Origin: JBHJGU01 sp050331475
GTDB lineage: Bacteria > Pseudomonadota > Alphaproteobacteria > Caulobacterales > Maricaulaceae
Direction: 5' to 3'
Length of the DNA: 36,459 bases
Assembly (NCBI GenBank): GCA_050331475.1
Contig: JBHJGU010000095.1
Location: 1 to 36,459, forward strand
Below are positions 13,801-22,222 of this stretch, one piece after another. The notes beneath the pieces were generated by a model that had not been told where the DNA came from, ran no database searches, and was given only the letters and a program-made list of their open reading frames with translations. A program made the position numbers and the translations under genes. Every line of letters begins with the position of its first letter. Positions within the stretch are counted from its first letter, which is position 1.

Positions 13801-13808
13801 GTTAACCA
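13801..13808 (+). promoter_or_regulatory. CtrA-like half site
   Basis: GTTAACCA within GTTAACCATAACT resembles a CtrA half-site (TTAACCAT) in the gap before the TipN-like gene; listed with the full site at 13840. Confidence 0.3.
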
Positions 13809-13839
13809 TAACTCTGTGTGGTCTTCGACAGCCTGCGTG

Positions 13840-13854
13840 TTAACAATCTGCTAA
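13840..13854 (+). promoter_or_regulatory. CtrA-like binding site (TTAA-N7-CTAA)
   Basis: TTAAC-AATCTG-CTAAC departs from the CtrA consensus TTAA-N7-TTAA by one base and lies 20 nt before the ATG (13875), so it overlaps the leader or promoter. With the GTTAACC half-site at 13801 it suggests cell-cycle control. Assignment rests on sequence match only. Confidence 0.45.
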
Positions 13855-13874
13855 CCTTGATTGGGAGCGACACG

Positions 13875-15944
13875 ATGCAGCCCACGAAGCCCGACATCAT
13901 CGATATTGCGCCGCTTCCCGAACCGGGACCCGATCGTGCGCTGACGCGGCGCGAGGAGACCGTTCGGCCCGGCGCTGCGCCGCCGCCCGCCGCTCAGGGC
14001 TGGGCGTTAATTGTTTTAGGCGTTCTGGCGACCGTGGGCTGGCCTGCTGCGGCCGGGGCGTTTGTTGTGGGCTTCCACGGATGGGAGGGGCTATTGGCCC
14101 TGCGTCCCGGCGAACAGGCGGGATACGCGTTTATCATTTTTGGACCCAGCACGCTGATTTGGGCCCTCGCCATCAGCTTACGGCTGATGTTGCGCATCCA
14201 TGTGCAGGCGGATCGGTTCGAGGCGGCGGCGGAGAAGCTGCGCGCGCCGCTCGACCGGTCTAAGGCCGAGGCGCGGTCCTTGGCCGAAGCCATGACCGAC
14301 GAAATTGGCCGCATTAACCGGGCCGCCGAGGGCGGGTTGGCGCGGCTCGCCGCTATGGAGGAGGTGTTGCGTCACCATGCGCGGACCTTGGCTCAGGCCG
14401 ATGAGGACGCCCGCGGCCGTACGGACGCGCTGATCCGCGATCTGAAGGATCAGCGCGAAGGCGCAGTGACCGCGACCGCGGCGTTGGAGACCCGCGCGCG
14501 CATGCTCATCGATGTCGGCGAACGTATCGAGACCGCGGCTGAGCGGGTGGAAACCCTTGCTGCGCGCGCCCGGGAGGAGACGCTCGGCGCGGTGGCCGCT
14601 GCGGACGAGGGCGGGCAAGCCCTTGAGCGGTTTTCTCGCGAACTGGCCGGCAAGCGAGAGCAATTGGCGGATCTGTTTGAGGCCGAACGCGGGCGGGTTG
14701 CCCAGGCGGCCCAGGAACTGGCCGAAGAGCGGCGCAATTTCTCCGACGGCGTCAAAGGCTTCGCCCAATCGACCACAGACATGCGCGAGGCCGCCCACGA
14801 CACCTTAACTACGCTGAATGGCGCGGCGGACGCAGCATTGGCTCAGGCGCGCCGGCTCGCCGATGTGATCCGCTCAGAAACCTCCGGCGCAGCCGAGGAC
14901 GCCGCCCAACGCATGGCCGATCTGCGCGCCGCGCTTGATGAGGCCGCCCAGTCCATGACTGCTGTGGCCGACCGCGCGGGCGCGCAAGTCGAAACGCTTA
15001 ACGAGTATGCGTTTGATGCGGCGTCAAATGCGGACACTTTGTTCGAAGCGCGGATGAATGAGGCGCGCAAGCTCGTTGATCGCGCCAACGCACTGGCTGA
15101 GGAAACCAGCGCCGCGGTGGCGGCGCGCATCGAAGCGGCCGCTGAGGGCTGGGCCGAAAAGCTCGCCGGTTTTGAGCGGCGCACGCAAGCGGCGCTCGCC
15201 GCGCCATCTGTGCGCCCGCCGCCTGGCCAGCCGACTGCGCCGGCTCAAACCGCGCCCGAACCGCTAGTCAATCCGCACGCCGCGGCGCAAAAGTCGGCCG
15301 CACCGCCGGCCCCGCGCCCCGGCGTGCCGCGGCCGCCCTATTGGGCCGTTCGCCAACCGCCCCCCGCGTCTAACAGTCCGAACGATGCGCAAGCGCCCGT
15401 CCGTCGCCCCGGCGCGCCGATCGCGCCCGACCCCGCGCGCCAGTCCGTTGCCGATGATCGGGTTGCGCCATTCCCGCGTCAGCCTGCGCGGGCGCGCCCG
15501 CCGGCGGCCAAAGAGGGGTGGAGCTGGAAGGATTTGCTCGCCTCTATTGATCCCGACGAGGACGACCGTGAACTCGCGGCGCCCGAACCTGCGCTGTTGG
15601 GCGGCGTTTCTTTAGAGGCCCGGTTGGCCGAGGCAGGGGTCGATCCGGGCCGGGTTTTAGACCGCGACGCCCGGCTGGCCGCGGCGCGGGGTCGGGCGCG
15701 GAACGGCCCGCAGGAGGCGCGCGGGGTGACCCGGCGGCGCGCAGGCGCGGCGGTGGAGTTCGTTGAACAATTGCTCGCCGACGCCGTGGGCCTGGCTCAG
15801 GCGGCGCGCGCATTCGTGGCCGAACATGGCGCGGCGATCGACGCCGCGGTGCAAAACCGGGACGCGCGTCGGCTCGAGGCGCTGATCGACGGCGACGAGG
15901 GCGCAAGTTTCCTGTTGCTCGACGCGGCGTTTTCCGAAGGCTGA
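13875..15944 (+). CDS. TipN-like polarity/coiled-coil membrane protein
   Basis: The product is 689 aa from ATG 13875, which has GGGAG 8 nt upstream (an upstream frame to 13818 is less likely). Residues ~42-68 and ~86-111 form two membrane helices; ~120-440 is a long Ala/Glu/Arg coiled coil; ~445-560 is Pro/Ala-rich and disordered; the C-terminal ~130 residues start with 'GWSWKDLLASIDPDEDD' and end in a compact helical domain. This architecture matches TipN, the Caulobacter birth-scar protein guiding polarity, ParA-mediated segregation and flagellum placement, but identity is by layout, not alignment. CtrA-like sites upstream fit cell-cycle control. Confidence 0.55.
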   Translation: MQPTKPDIIDIAPLPEPGPDRALTRREETVRPGAAPPPAAQGWALIVLGVLATVGWPAAAGAFVVGFHGWEGLLALRPGEQAGYAFIIFGPSTLIWALAISLRLMLRIHVQADRFEAAAEKLRAPLDRSKAEARSLAEAMTDEIGRINRAAEGGLARLAAMEEVLRHHARTLAQADEDARGRTDALIRDLKDQREGAVTATAALETRARMLIDVGERIETAAERVETLAARAREETLGAVAAADEGGQALERFSRELAGKREQLADLFEAERGRVAQAAQELAEERRNFSDGVKGFAQSTTDMREAAHDTLTTLNGAADAALAQARRLADVIRSETSGAAEDAAQRMADLRAALDEAAQSMTAVADRAGAQVETLNEYAFDAASNADTLFEARMNEARKLVDRANALAEETSAAVAARIEAAAEGWAEKLAGFERRTQAALAAPSVRPPPGQPTAPAQTAPEPLVNPHAAAQKSAAPPAPRPGVPRPPYWAVRQPPPASNSPNDAQAPVRRPGAPIAPDPARQSVADDRVAPFPRQPARARPPAAKEGWSWKDLLASIDPDEDDRELAAPEPALLGGVSLEARLAEAGVDPGRVLDRDARLAAARGRARNGPQEARGVTRRRAGAAVEFVEQLLADAVGLAQAARAFVAEHGAAIDAAVQNRDARRLEALIDGDEGASFLLLDAAFSEG

Positions 15945-15948
15945 GGTT

Positions 15949-16569
15949 TTAGCGCGCCTCTGCGGCGGTTACTTGCTCCGACCAGTCCGCAATCGCGCGC
16001 GCCGCAGCGTTAGTCGCCTCTGAAAACGCGCCGCGCAGGGCTGTTATGTCGCGGCTCTTCGCCGGGGCGCGCTGGTCGAACCGGCGCGCAGCGACGAGCT
16101 GGCGACGGCGCACATCCACTAATCGCGCGCGTAATATCACCCGCACCTCCAGCGGCCCGGTCTCCGATGTGGCTTTCGCTTCGAACGCTAAAAGATCGCT
16201 GCGCAAATCATAATCCGCCTGGGCGCCGTCCTGGGGCTTAACCGCCACGGGGCCCGCAGCGCTGGCCTCGAAGGCGGCGAGCACCGCCTCCTGGACGACC
16301 CGCGGCGCCGGCGCGTCCCATCGTGCGCCGGTAATGTACCCAAGCCGACCCGCTGCGTCCTCGAGCGCGATCCGGTCGCCGCTCAATGCCGGGCTGGCGA
16401 TGGGCGGCGGGGCGAGCACCACCGCAAGGTCGCGTGTGATTGCGCGTTTGGGACCCGGCGGCGCGCTCGGAAGGCGGTAAATGGCGACGGCTTCGGGCTC
16501 AGGCAGCACCGAAACGCAACCGCCTAAGAACAATGTCGCCAGCGCCAGGAGGGGCGGTCTCAATCTCAT
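15949..16569 (-). CDS. ABC transporter auxiliary lipoprotein (Mla/Pqi type)
   Basis: The 206-aa product starts with a lipoprotein signal peptide ('LLALATLFLGGCVSVLPEPE', lipobox LGGC) and continues with the ABC_trans_aux fold (PF03886; PqiC-like): 'YRLPSAPPGPKRAITRDLAV', 'LGYITGARWDAPAPRVVQEA', 'LRSDLLAFEA'. Its start overlaps the MlaD stop by 4 nt. In related systems this outer-membrane-anchored component partners the MCE protein as the acceptor end of the lipid path. There is no MlaC-like soluble carrier gene in the window. Confidence 0.85.
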   Translation of the reverse strand: MRLRPPLLALATLFLGGCVSVLPEPEAVAIYRLPSAPPGPKRAITRDLAVVLAPPPIASPALSGDRIALEDAAGRLGYITGARWDAPAPRVVQEAVLAAFEASAAGPVAVKPQDGAQADYDLRSDLLAFEAKATSETGPLEVRVILRARLVDVRRRQLVAARRFDQRAPAKSRDITALRGAFSEATNAAARAIADWSEQVTAAEAR

Positions 16570-17534
16570 TGCGCGATTTCCACCTCCAAGGTCGAGCGTC
16601 CGGCCAAGAAGCTGGCGGGGTTTTGCTCCAGGTTGAGCGCCAAACGCTCCAGAGTTTCAGTGAGTTGGCGCAGATCGGCCGCCGCAGCCGTTAAATCGTT
16701 CAAGCCGGTCTGGGTGAAGTCCTCGACCGGGCCGCGCACCGTTTCCGTGATCGCGCGGGCGTCTTGGGCCAGCAAGGTGATTTCGGCGAGCGCGCCTTTC
16801 GCCTCTGCGGTCACCCCGCCCGCTTCGGTGCGCACAAAGCCGTCCAAGCTGTCCGCTAAGCGCGTGAGCGCTTGGGCCGCCGCGCCGATTTCCCCCGCGG
16901 CCCGGCCGACCTCGGTCACCGCCTCCCCCGCCTGGTCGAGCAGAGCCGTGCGCGCCTCTAGCCCTTCGGTCAGCGCGGCGAGATTGGCGAGGATCTCCGC
17001 CATCGCGTTCAGGTTCTCGTCGCCGAACAGCCGGCTTATACGGTTGAGGGCGGCTTCGGTGGTTTGGAGCACCGTATCCCCGGAATTGAGGATGTTATCG
17101 AGTTGGGCTTGTTTGGAGGGAATGCGCGGGTAACGTTGGCCCGGGCTGCGCGCTAGCTGCGGCATTTCCGGCGTCCCCCCCGTGATCTGGATAAACGACA
17201 CACCCGTGAGACCCAGCGGTTCGAGTTGGGCGTAGGCGTCCTCGCGCATGGCGTTGAGAATCGTGGGATTCCGCTCCACCCGGATCAGAGCGATCACCCG
17301 AGTTGGGTTGAGCGGATCCAAGCCCAACTCCGTGACTTCACCTGCGGGAATGCCGTTGACATGGACGGCGGAGGCGTTGCGCAGGCCCCGCACCGGGCCA
17401 TCGAAAAAAATCTCATAGGTTTGGTATTCGCGCCGCAGACCGGTGTCGCCAAGCCACACCACAAACACCCCCGCCGCCGCCACGAGAAGCAGCGCGAACA
17501 AGCCGACAAAGACGTAATGGGCCTTAGTCTCCAT
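16566..17534 (-). CDS. mlaD: MCE/MlaD family lipid-binding protein
   Basis: The 322-aa protein has one N-terminal membrane helix ('VFVGLFALLLVAAAGVFVVW') and a single MCE domain ('YEIFFDGPVRGLRNASAVHV', 'GIPAGEVTELGLDP'), with the hydrophobic 'LGLTGVSFIQITGG' strand that lines the channel. A ~150-residue helical tail (HAMP-like, Ala/Thr/Glu-rich) follows, longer than in E. coli MlaD. MCE proteins form hexameric rings that carry phospholipid between membranes. Sits in order mlaE-mlaF-mlaD-aux. Confidence 0.88.
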   Translation of the reverse strand: METKAHYVFVGLFALLLVAAAGVFVVWLGDTGLRREYQTYEIFFDGPVRGLRNASAVHVNGIPAGEVTELGLDPLNPTRVIALIRVERNPTILNAMREDAYAQLEPLGLTGVSFIQITGGTPEMPQLARSPGQRYPRIPSKQAQLDNILNSGDTVLQTTEAALNRISRLFGDENLNAMAEILANLAALTEGLEARTALLDQAGEAVTEVGRAAGEIGAAAQALTRLADSLDGFVRTEAGGVTAEAKGALAEITLLAQDARAITETVRGPVEDFTQTGLNDLTAAAADLRQLTETLERLALNLEQNPASFLAGRSTLEVEIAQ

Positions 17535-17544
17535 AGCCTGATCC

Positions 17545-18330
17545 TTAGGAGGCGGCGCGGGCGGCGGCGCGGCCGCGCGGTCCGGAGAAATATTCGTCGA
17601 TCCAGGGATGCCCGAGGGTCAACAAGTCCGGGATCGGCGCGGTAGCGATGACTTTGCGATCGGCGAGGACGGCCACCCGATCACACACCGCATGCAGGCT
17701 GTCCAGGTCGTGGGTGACCATAATGACGCTGAGCTCCAGGGTGTCGGCCAATTCCCGCAGCAAACGGTCGAACTCGGCCGCGCCGACCGGATCGAGCCCA
17801 GCGGTGGGTTCGTCCAAGCACAATAATTCCGGATCAAGGGCCAGCGCCCGCGCCAGGCCTGCGCGTTTGCGCATGCCGCCAGAAAGCTCCGAGGGAAACT
17901 TGTTCGCGGCGTTTAGCGGCAACCCGGAAAGAACGATTTTTAGATCCGCAATCTCATCGAGAAGTTTATTGGGAAGTCTTAAATGTTCCCTCAAGGGGAC
18001 TTGAACATTTTCTTTCACGGTCAAAGAGGAAAACAGAGCCCCACCTTGAAACAGCACCCCGGTTCGGCTTTGCAGCGCGACTTGCCCGGCTTTTCCCGCC
18101 CCGAATAAGGGCTCTCCGAACAGGAACACCTCCCCGCTCTGGGGACGGCGCAGACCCAAAATCGTGTTGAGCAGCACCGATTTACCCGTGCCCGAACCCC
18201 CGACCAGGCCCAGAATTTCGCCGCGCCGCACCGCAAGGCTCGCCCCGTCATGCACGGTGTGATCGCCGAAACGCGTCACCACGTCGCGGGCCTCCGCAAC
18301 GAGGGGCTCGGACTGGCGCGGCTCCGTCAT
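17545..18330 (-). CDS. mlaF: Lipid ABC transporter ATPase MlaF
   Basis: The 261-aa ATPase carries Walker A 'GLVGGSGTGKSVLLN' (residues ~44-51), signature 'LSGGMRKRAGLARALALDPE', Walker B 'LLCLDEPTAGLDPVG' and the switch 'VTHD'. It is of the MlaF class that energises phospholipid transport with the MlaE permease. Its ATG overlaps the mlaE stop (ATGA), so translation is coupled. It ends 10 bp before mlaD. A longer frame upstream of 18330 is shadow of mlaE and should not be used. Confidence 0.9.
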   Translation of the reverse strand: MTEPRQSEPLVAEARDVVTRFGDHTVHDGASLAVRRGEILGLVGGSGTGKSVLLNTILGLRRPQSGEVFLFGEPLFGAGKAGQVALQSRTGVLFQGGALFSSLTVKENVQVPLREHLRLPNKLLDEIADLKIVLSGLPLNAANKFPSELSGGMRKRAGLARALALDPELLCLDEPTAGLDPVGAAEFDRLLRELADTLELSVIMVTHDLDSLHAVCDRVAVLADRKVIATAPIPDLLTLGHPWIDEYFSGPRGRAAARAAS

Positions 18331-19463
18331 ATGCCCATTTGCAGGTAAGCCATGGCGAACAGCGCGTCGATCACGATGATGGCGAAGAGCGCTTGCACCA
18401 CCGCCGCGGTCACCCGTCGTCCCAGGGATTCCACATCGCCGCCGACCAACAGGCCCTGGCGACAGCCAATAACGGCGATGACGACCGCAAAGACCGGCGC
18501 TTTGGCCATGCCCGCCCAGAAATTTACGATCGGAATCGCCTCGCTTAAGCGCGTCACGAAAAATCCCGGGCTCAGCCCAAGGACGCCCCACGCCACCAGG
18601 CCCCCGCCAAGCAGGCCCGACATCATGGCGATGAAGCTGAGGATTGGCGTCATGATCAGGCAGGCGAGGACGCGCGGCAACACTAAGACTTCATACGGGT
18701 CCAACCCGATGACCCGCATGGCGTCGATTTCCTGGTTCATGCGCATGGCGCCGATTTGCGCGGTGAAGGCGCTGTCCGACCGACCCGCGAGCAGAATGGC
18801 GGTAATCACCACGCCGAATTCGCGCAACATGCCGAAGCCCACAAGCTCGACGGTGAACACCGATGCGCCGAAGGTCTCCAGCAAGCTCGCGCCCAGATAG
18901 GCCAAGACGGCGCCGACGAAGAAGGTCAACGTCGCCACGATCGGCACCGCGTTCACCCCCGCGCTCTCCATCACGGCGACAACCGCACGCCAGCGCACCC
19001 GGTCGGGGTGGAACAGCGAGCGCCCCGCCACGGACAACAGCTCGCCGAGAAAGGAGACCGTGGCTAAGGTTTCCTTACCGCCGCCCACGAGGCCGCGCCC
19101 CGCCCGGTCGAGCAGATCGATGGCCGTAGGGCGGGGTTTGGGCGGAGGCGGGCAGGGGGTCGCGTTCTCCCGCGCTAAGCGCAGAAGCACCCGCGCGGTG
19201 GCGTGTTCGCCGCGGAAGTGAAAATCGCCGTCCGGCTCGCCGCAGCGCCGCAGCGGCTTTTCGAGCACATAGGCGCCCGCGGTGTCGATGCGCGCCAACC
19301 GGCTGAAGTCGATGACGACGGCGCCGGGCTCGACTTTCGCTTCGATCGTGCGGATCTGGGCGTCGACGCTGGCGACCGTGTCCACCAGCCAGTCGCCCAC
19401 CGGGGTCAGCACGACCCGCCCGTCTTCCTCCGCAATCCCAAGATCGGTAGCGTAGGTATCCAT
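18327..19463 (-). CDS. mlaE: MlaE-type permease with N-terminal STAS domain
   Basis: The product (378 aa from ATG 19463; GGAGAGG 5 nt upstream; a longer start at 19496 is unlikely) joins a STAS/MlaB-like domain (residues ~10-100, 'PGAVVIDFSRLARIDTAGAY') to the MlaE permease. The permease has 'VGFGMLREFGVVITAILLAG' , 'AQIGAMRMNQEIDAMRVIGL' and five to six membrane helices. In E. coli the STAS protein is the separate MlaB subunit; here it is fused, as in several alphaproteobacteria. It starts the operon mlaE-mlaF-mlaD-aux and is divergent from the epimerase gene. Confidence 0.9.
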   Translation of the reverse strand: MDTYATDLGIAEEDGRVVLTPVGDWLVDTVASVDAQIRTIEAKVEPGAVVIDFSRLARIDTAGAYVLEKPLRRCGEPDGDFHFRGEHATARVLLRLARENATPCPPPPKPRPTAIDLLDRAGRGLVGGGKETLATVSFLGELLSVAGRSLFHPDRVRWRAVVAVMESAGVNAVPIVATLTFFVGAVLAYLGASLLETFGASVFTVELVGFGMLREFGVVITAILLAGRSDSAFTAQIGAMRMNQEIDAMRVIGLDPYEVLVLPRVLACLIMTPILSFIAMMSGLLGGGLVAWGVLGLSPGFFVTRLSEAIPIVNFWAGMAKAPVFAVVIAVIGCRQGLLVGGDVESLGRRVTAAVVQALFAIIVIDALFAMAYLQMGI

Positions 19464-19519
19464 ATCGCCCTCTCCGCAATCGCCCCTGCTTATCACCCTG
19501 GACCTTGAGACGCGATAGA

Positions 19520-20494
19520 GTGACCGAGCCCGACGCCCCCGCCTACGTTTGCACCCCCCGGTCTTGGCCGTTGGCGCAACCGTTCCGCATCGCCCGCGGC
19601 GTTAAGACCGAAGCCGTCACGGTTTGGGGTCGGTTGGACACCGCCGCCGGACCGGTCGAGGCCGAAGTCGTTCCCTATGCGCGGTATAGCGAAACGGCGC
19701 AGAGCGTTTTAGACGCCGCCCGGGCCGCCTTGGCGCGGCCTCGGTTGGAGGCGGATTTGCGCGGAGCGGCGGCCAACCTTGTCGCGACCCTCAGGCTGAA
19801 GGCCCTCGCGGCGCGCGAGGGGCGGCCGCCCTCGGCGGTGATCGGCGCGCCTGTTTGGCGACGCCCTGTGAGCACCGCTTTGACGATCAGCCTAGACGCG
19901 CCCAACGCCATGGCGGAAGCTGCGCGCGCGGCGGAGGCGTTCTCGCTCCTGAAACTCAAGATTGGCGGGCCTGAAGATCTTGCCGGCGTGGGGGCGGTGC
20001 GCGGGGCGCGGCCGGATGCGCGGCTGGTGGTGGACGCCAATGAAGGCCTGCAAGCTCACGGGCTGCCCGATATCCTGCGCCGGTTGGCGGATTTGAATGT
20101 CGATCTGGTGGAGCAGCCTTTGCCGGCGGGCGAGGATGCTATGCTCGCCGACATGGATCGGCCATTACCCATCGGCGCCGATGAGAGCGCGCATAGCGTT
20201 GAGGACCTCGCCACGCTCAAAGACCGCTATGACGCCGTCAACGTCAAGCTCGACAAGGCCGGCGGACCCACGGCGGCCCTTGCTATGGCCAAGGCGGCCC
20301 GCGCCGAAGGCTTCAAGGTGATGGTCGGCTGTATGGTCGGCCCGTCTTTGGCGATCGCGCCGGCGTGGAGCGTTGTGGCCCTAGCGGATTGGGTGGATTT
20401 GGACGGCCCGCTTTGGCTCGCCCGGGACAGTGAGCCGGGATTGACGTTTGACGGGCCGCGCTTGCATCCCCCGCCCCCAGCGCTTTGGGCCTAA
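19520..20494 (+). CDS. Dipeptide epimerase (enolase superfamily, L-Ala-D/L-Glu type)
   Basis: The product (324 aa from GTG 19520; TTG 19505 is possible) is an enolase-superfamily enzyme. Catalytic lysines 'LLKLKIGG' (145, 147), metal ligands 'VVDANEG' (Asp172), 'VEQPLP' (Glu198), 'GADES' (Asp221) and the second lysine segment 'VNVKLDKAGG' are all present, as in L-Ala-D/L-Glu epimerases of murein peptide recycling. The usual segment NALDxALWDLxAK is degenerate here (NLVATLRLKALAAREG, two residues shorter), a structural rather than catalytic change. Substrate is inferred, since related dipeptide epimerases differ in specificity. Confidence 0.82.
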   Translation: MTEPDAPAYVCTPRSWPLAQPFRIARGVKTEAVTVWGRLDTAAGPVEAEVVPYARYSETAQSVLDAARAALARPRLEADLRGAAANLVATLRLKALAAREGRPPSAVIGAPVWRRPVSTALTISLDAPNAMAEAARAAEAFSLLKLKIGGPEDLAGVGAVRGARPDARLVVDANEGLQAHGLPDILRRLADLNVDLVEQPLPAGEDAMLADMDRPLPIGADESAHSVEDLATLKDRYDAVNVKLDKAGGPTAALAMAKAARAEGFKVMVGCMVGPSLAIAPAWSVVALADWVDLDGPLWLARDSEPGLTFDGPRLHPPPPALWA

Positions 20495-20500
20495 GCGCGG

Positions 20501-21706
20501 CTAGGGCGCCGGCCCCGCAGCCGCCGCCGTCGCGGCTTGGTTCGCCGCGCGCGCCGCTGGGTCCCGCCGGGTGGTCCACATCCCGATGACGCCGCCGAGA
20601 ACGCTCAAGCCCGCCATCAGCCAAAACGCCTTCGCGCCGATCGCTTGGACGACGAACCCCGCCAGTGCGGTCGCCCCCGCCAGCGCCGCGCCGTTGGAGA
20701 AGGCGGAGTTCACGCTCTGCGCCGCGCCCGCCAACCGATCCGGCGCGTGCCCGCTCAAATGGCGCACCACCGCCAGATGAGCGCAGGCGAACGTGCCCGC
20801 GTGCAGGGTTTGCAGCGCCACGAGCGCGCCCAATCCCGGCTCGTAAGCGTAAGCGCTCCACCGGATCAGGCCCGCAATCCCGGAGACGGCGAAGAGCCCC
20901 GACACCCCCAAGCGATCGGTTAAACGCGCGCCAAGGGTGAAGAAGGCGACCTCCACGGCCACCCCCCACGCCACAAGGGCGCCGATGACTAGCCCGGACA
21001 GTCCCGCTTGGCCCCAGAAGATCGCGCTATAGGCGTAATAGACCGCATGGCTTGCTTGGAGCGCCGCAGACGCCAACAAGGCGCCGGATATGTCCGGCCG
21101 GCGCAGCAGGACCACGAATACTTTAAACCGCGCGCCCCGCGGCGCGGCTTCAAGCGTGGTTTGGCGTACGACCGCCTCCCCGGGCAGCGACCAGGCGGCG
21201 GCGACCAGTAAGGCCGAGGCCGCGACCACCCAGGCCAAGACGGCTTCCGAGCCGTAAACATCCTTCAATTGACCGCATCCAATATTGGCGAGGATGAAAC
21301 AGACCGAACCCACCGCCCGAATACGCGGATACCGCACGAGACCGGCGCGTTCCGCGCCCAGCACCACCACGTCAATCAAGGGCAAAACCGCGGCCGAACA
21401 GGCGCCCGCAGCGATCCCCACCGCCAAAATCGCCGGAAAACTCTGCATCGGCGCATAAGCCGCATAGGCCACAAATGCCCCGGTCGCCATGACGGCCGCG
21501 CCCGCGCGCCGGCTCAGCCGCGTGTCCGCCCAATAGGCGTAAGCCGGGCCGAACAGCATTTTCGCCACCAGCGCGCCGGAGATCACCAGCGCGATTTGGG
21601 CTTCGTCCAGCCCACGTCCGGCCAACCATAAAGGCAAAAACGGCAAGGACGCGCCCAAAACCAGAAAAAAGCCCGCATAAGCGAGCGCCAGTCGAACGGC
21701 GATCAT
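20501..21706 (-). CDS. MFS transporter, HcaT-like family
   Basis: The product (401 aa from ATG 21706) is a 12-helix MFS transporter of the MFS_1_like type (3-phenylpropionate/nucleoside-proton symporter branch). The N-terminus reads 'LGASLPFLPLWLAGRGLDEA', then 'KMLFGPAYAYWADTRLSRRA' as the A-motif-like loop. The start at 21706 follows a hairpin that hides AAGG; an in-frame ATG at 21790 would add 28 unusual residues and run into the divergent DUF423 promoter region, so I prefer the shorter form. The substrate is unknown. It runs convergent to the epimerase gene (stop 6 nt away). Confidence 0.8.
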   Translation of the reverse strand: MIAVRLALAYAGFFLVLGASLPFLPLWLAGRGLDEAQIALVISGALVAKMLFGPAYAYWADTRLSRRAGAAVMATGAFVAYAAYAPMQSFPAILAVGIAAGACSAAVLPLIDVVVLGAERAGLVRYPRIRAVGSVCFILANIGCGQLKDVYGSEAVLAWVVAASALLVAAAWSLPGEAVVRQTTLEAAPRGARFKVFVVLLRRPDISGALLASAALQASHAVYYAYSAIFWGQAGLSGLVIGALVAWGVAVEVAFFTLGARLTDRLGVSGLFAVSGIAGLIRWSAYAYEPGLGALVALQTLHAGTFACAHLAVVRHLSGHAPDRLAGAAQSVNSAFSNGAALAGATALAGFVVQAIGAKAFWLMAGLSVLGGVIGMWTTRRDPAARAANQAATAAAAGPAP

Positions 21707-21725
21707 AAAAGGGCGCGCGCCTTTT
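21707..21725 (-). promoter_or_regulatory. Hairpin hiding the ribosome-binding site of the MFS gene
   Basis: AAAAGG (5' in the transcript) pairs with CCTTTT, which touches the AUG at 21706, over a GC loop of 7 nt. The AAGG is the only Shine-Dalgarno-like word, so folding would occlude initiation. Confidence 0.3.
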
Positions 21726-21759
21726 CCGGTTTCGTCATAGAAGGGGCCGGCTATAGCAT

Positions 21760-21770
21760 ATGTGTCACAT
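21760..21770. promoter_or_regulatory. Palindrome ATGTG-T-CACAT between divergent genes
   Basis: A perfect 5-bp dyad in the intergenic space of the MFS and DUF423 genes, if their shorter starts are right. CRP/FNR-like words (TGTG, CACA) are present but with the wrong spacing for those proteins. Confidence 0.3.
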
Positions 21771-22160
21771 TTCCCAAGGCGGCGCGTCATAAACCCCCAA
21801 ACCTCACGATTGATCGGATTAAACGCGCTTCACGGCGCCCTGGCGGTCGGTTTTGGCGCGTTCGCCGCCCATGGCGCAGGGGTCGAAGCGACGGCGCTGT
21901 TTCAAACCGGAGCGCAATACCAAGCCATGGCCGGGTTAGGCGGTGCGCTCGCCGCTGGCTTCGGCGCGCGCCGGGCGGGGCTGATCTTGTTTTTTGGGGC
22001 GGCGGTGTTTGCGGGCGCGCTTTACGCTTTGGGGTTTGGGGCGCCGCGCGGGTTCGGCGCCGTAGCCCCGCTCGGCGGGGTGTTGATGCTCGCCGGCTGG
22101 CTCGACTTCGCGTGGACGGGGTTGCGCGGCCGGCTTGGCGCGGGGAACGGCTCTTTGTAG
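21762..22160 (+). CDS. DUF423 family membrane protein
   Basis: The 132-aa protein (GTG start; the domain begins around residue 16) matches the DUF423 (YgdD) pattern: 'RLIGLNALHGALAVGFGAFAAHG', 'FQTGAQYQAMAGLGGALAAG', four membrane helices and a Gly/Ala-rich sequence. The function is unknown; this family is common in bacteria as short membrane proteins. A start at TTG 21810 would fit the family N-terminus better but has no ribosome-binding site. The downstream gene starts within 63 bp on the same strand. Confidence 0.8.
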   Translation: MSHFPRRRVINPQTSRLIGLNALHGALAVGFGAFAAHGAGVEATALFQTGAQYQAMAGLGGALAAGFGARRAGLILFFGAAVFAGALYALGFGAPRGFGAVAPLGGVLMLAGWLDFAWTGLRGRLGAGNGSL

Positions 22161-22222
22161 GGTCGCGCTCGCTTTCGGGCTGGTTCGCGGTCCGCAGACA
22201 GTGCCATCAGGATCGCCCCGTC

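Noticed and set aside
17545..18591. 348-aa frame containing MlaF
   Set aside because: The first 87 residues are low-complexity Arg/Gly sequence antisense-free but out of phase with mlaE; the real start is ATG 18330, coupled to the mlaE stop.
19791..19850. Possible frameshift in the epimerase
   Set aside because: The degenerate helix can be explained by two in-frame losses and all catalytic residues are downstream in the same frame.
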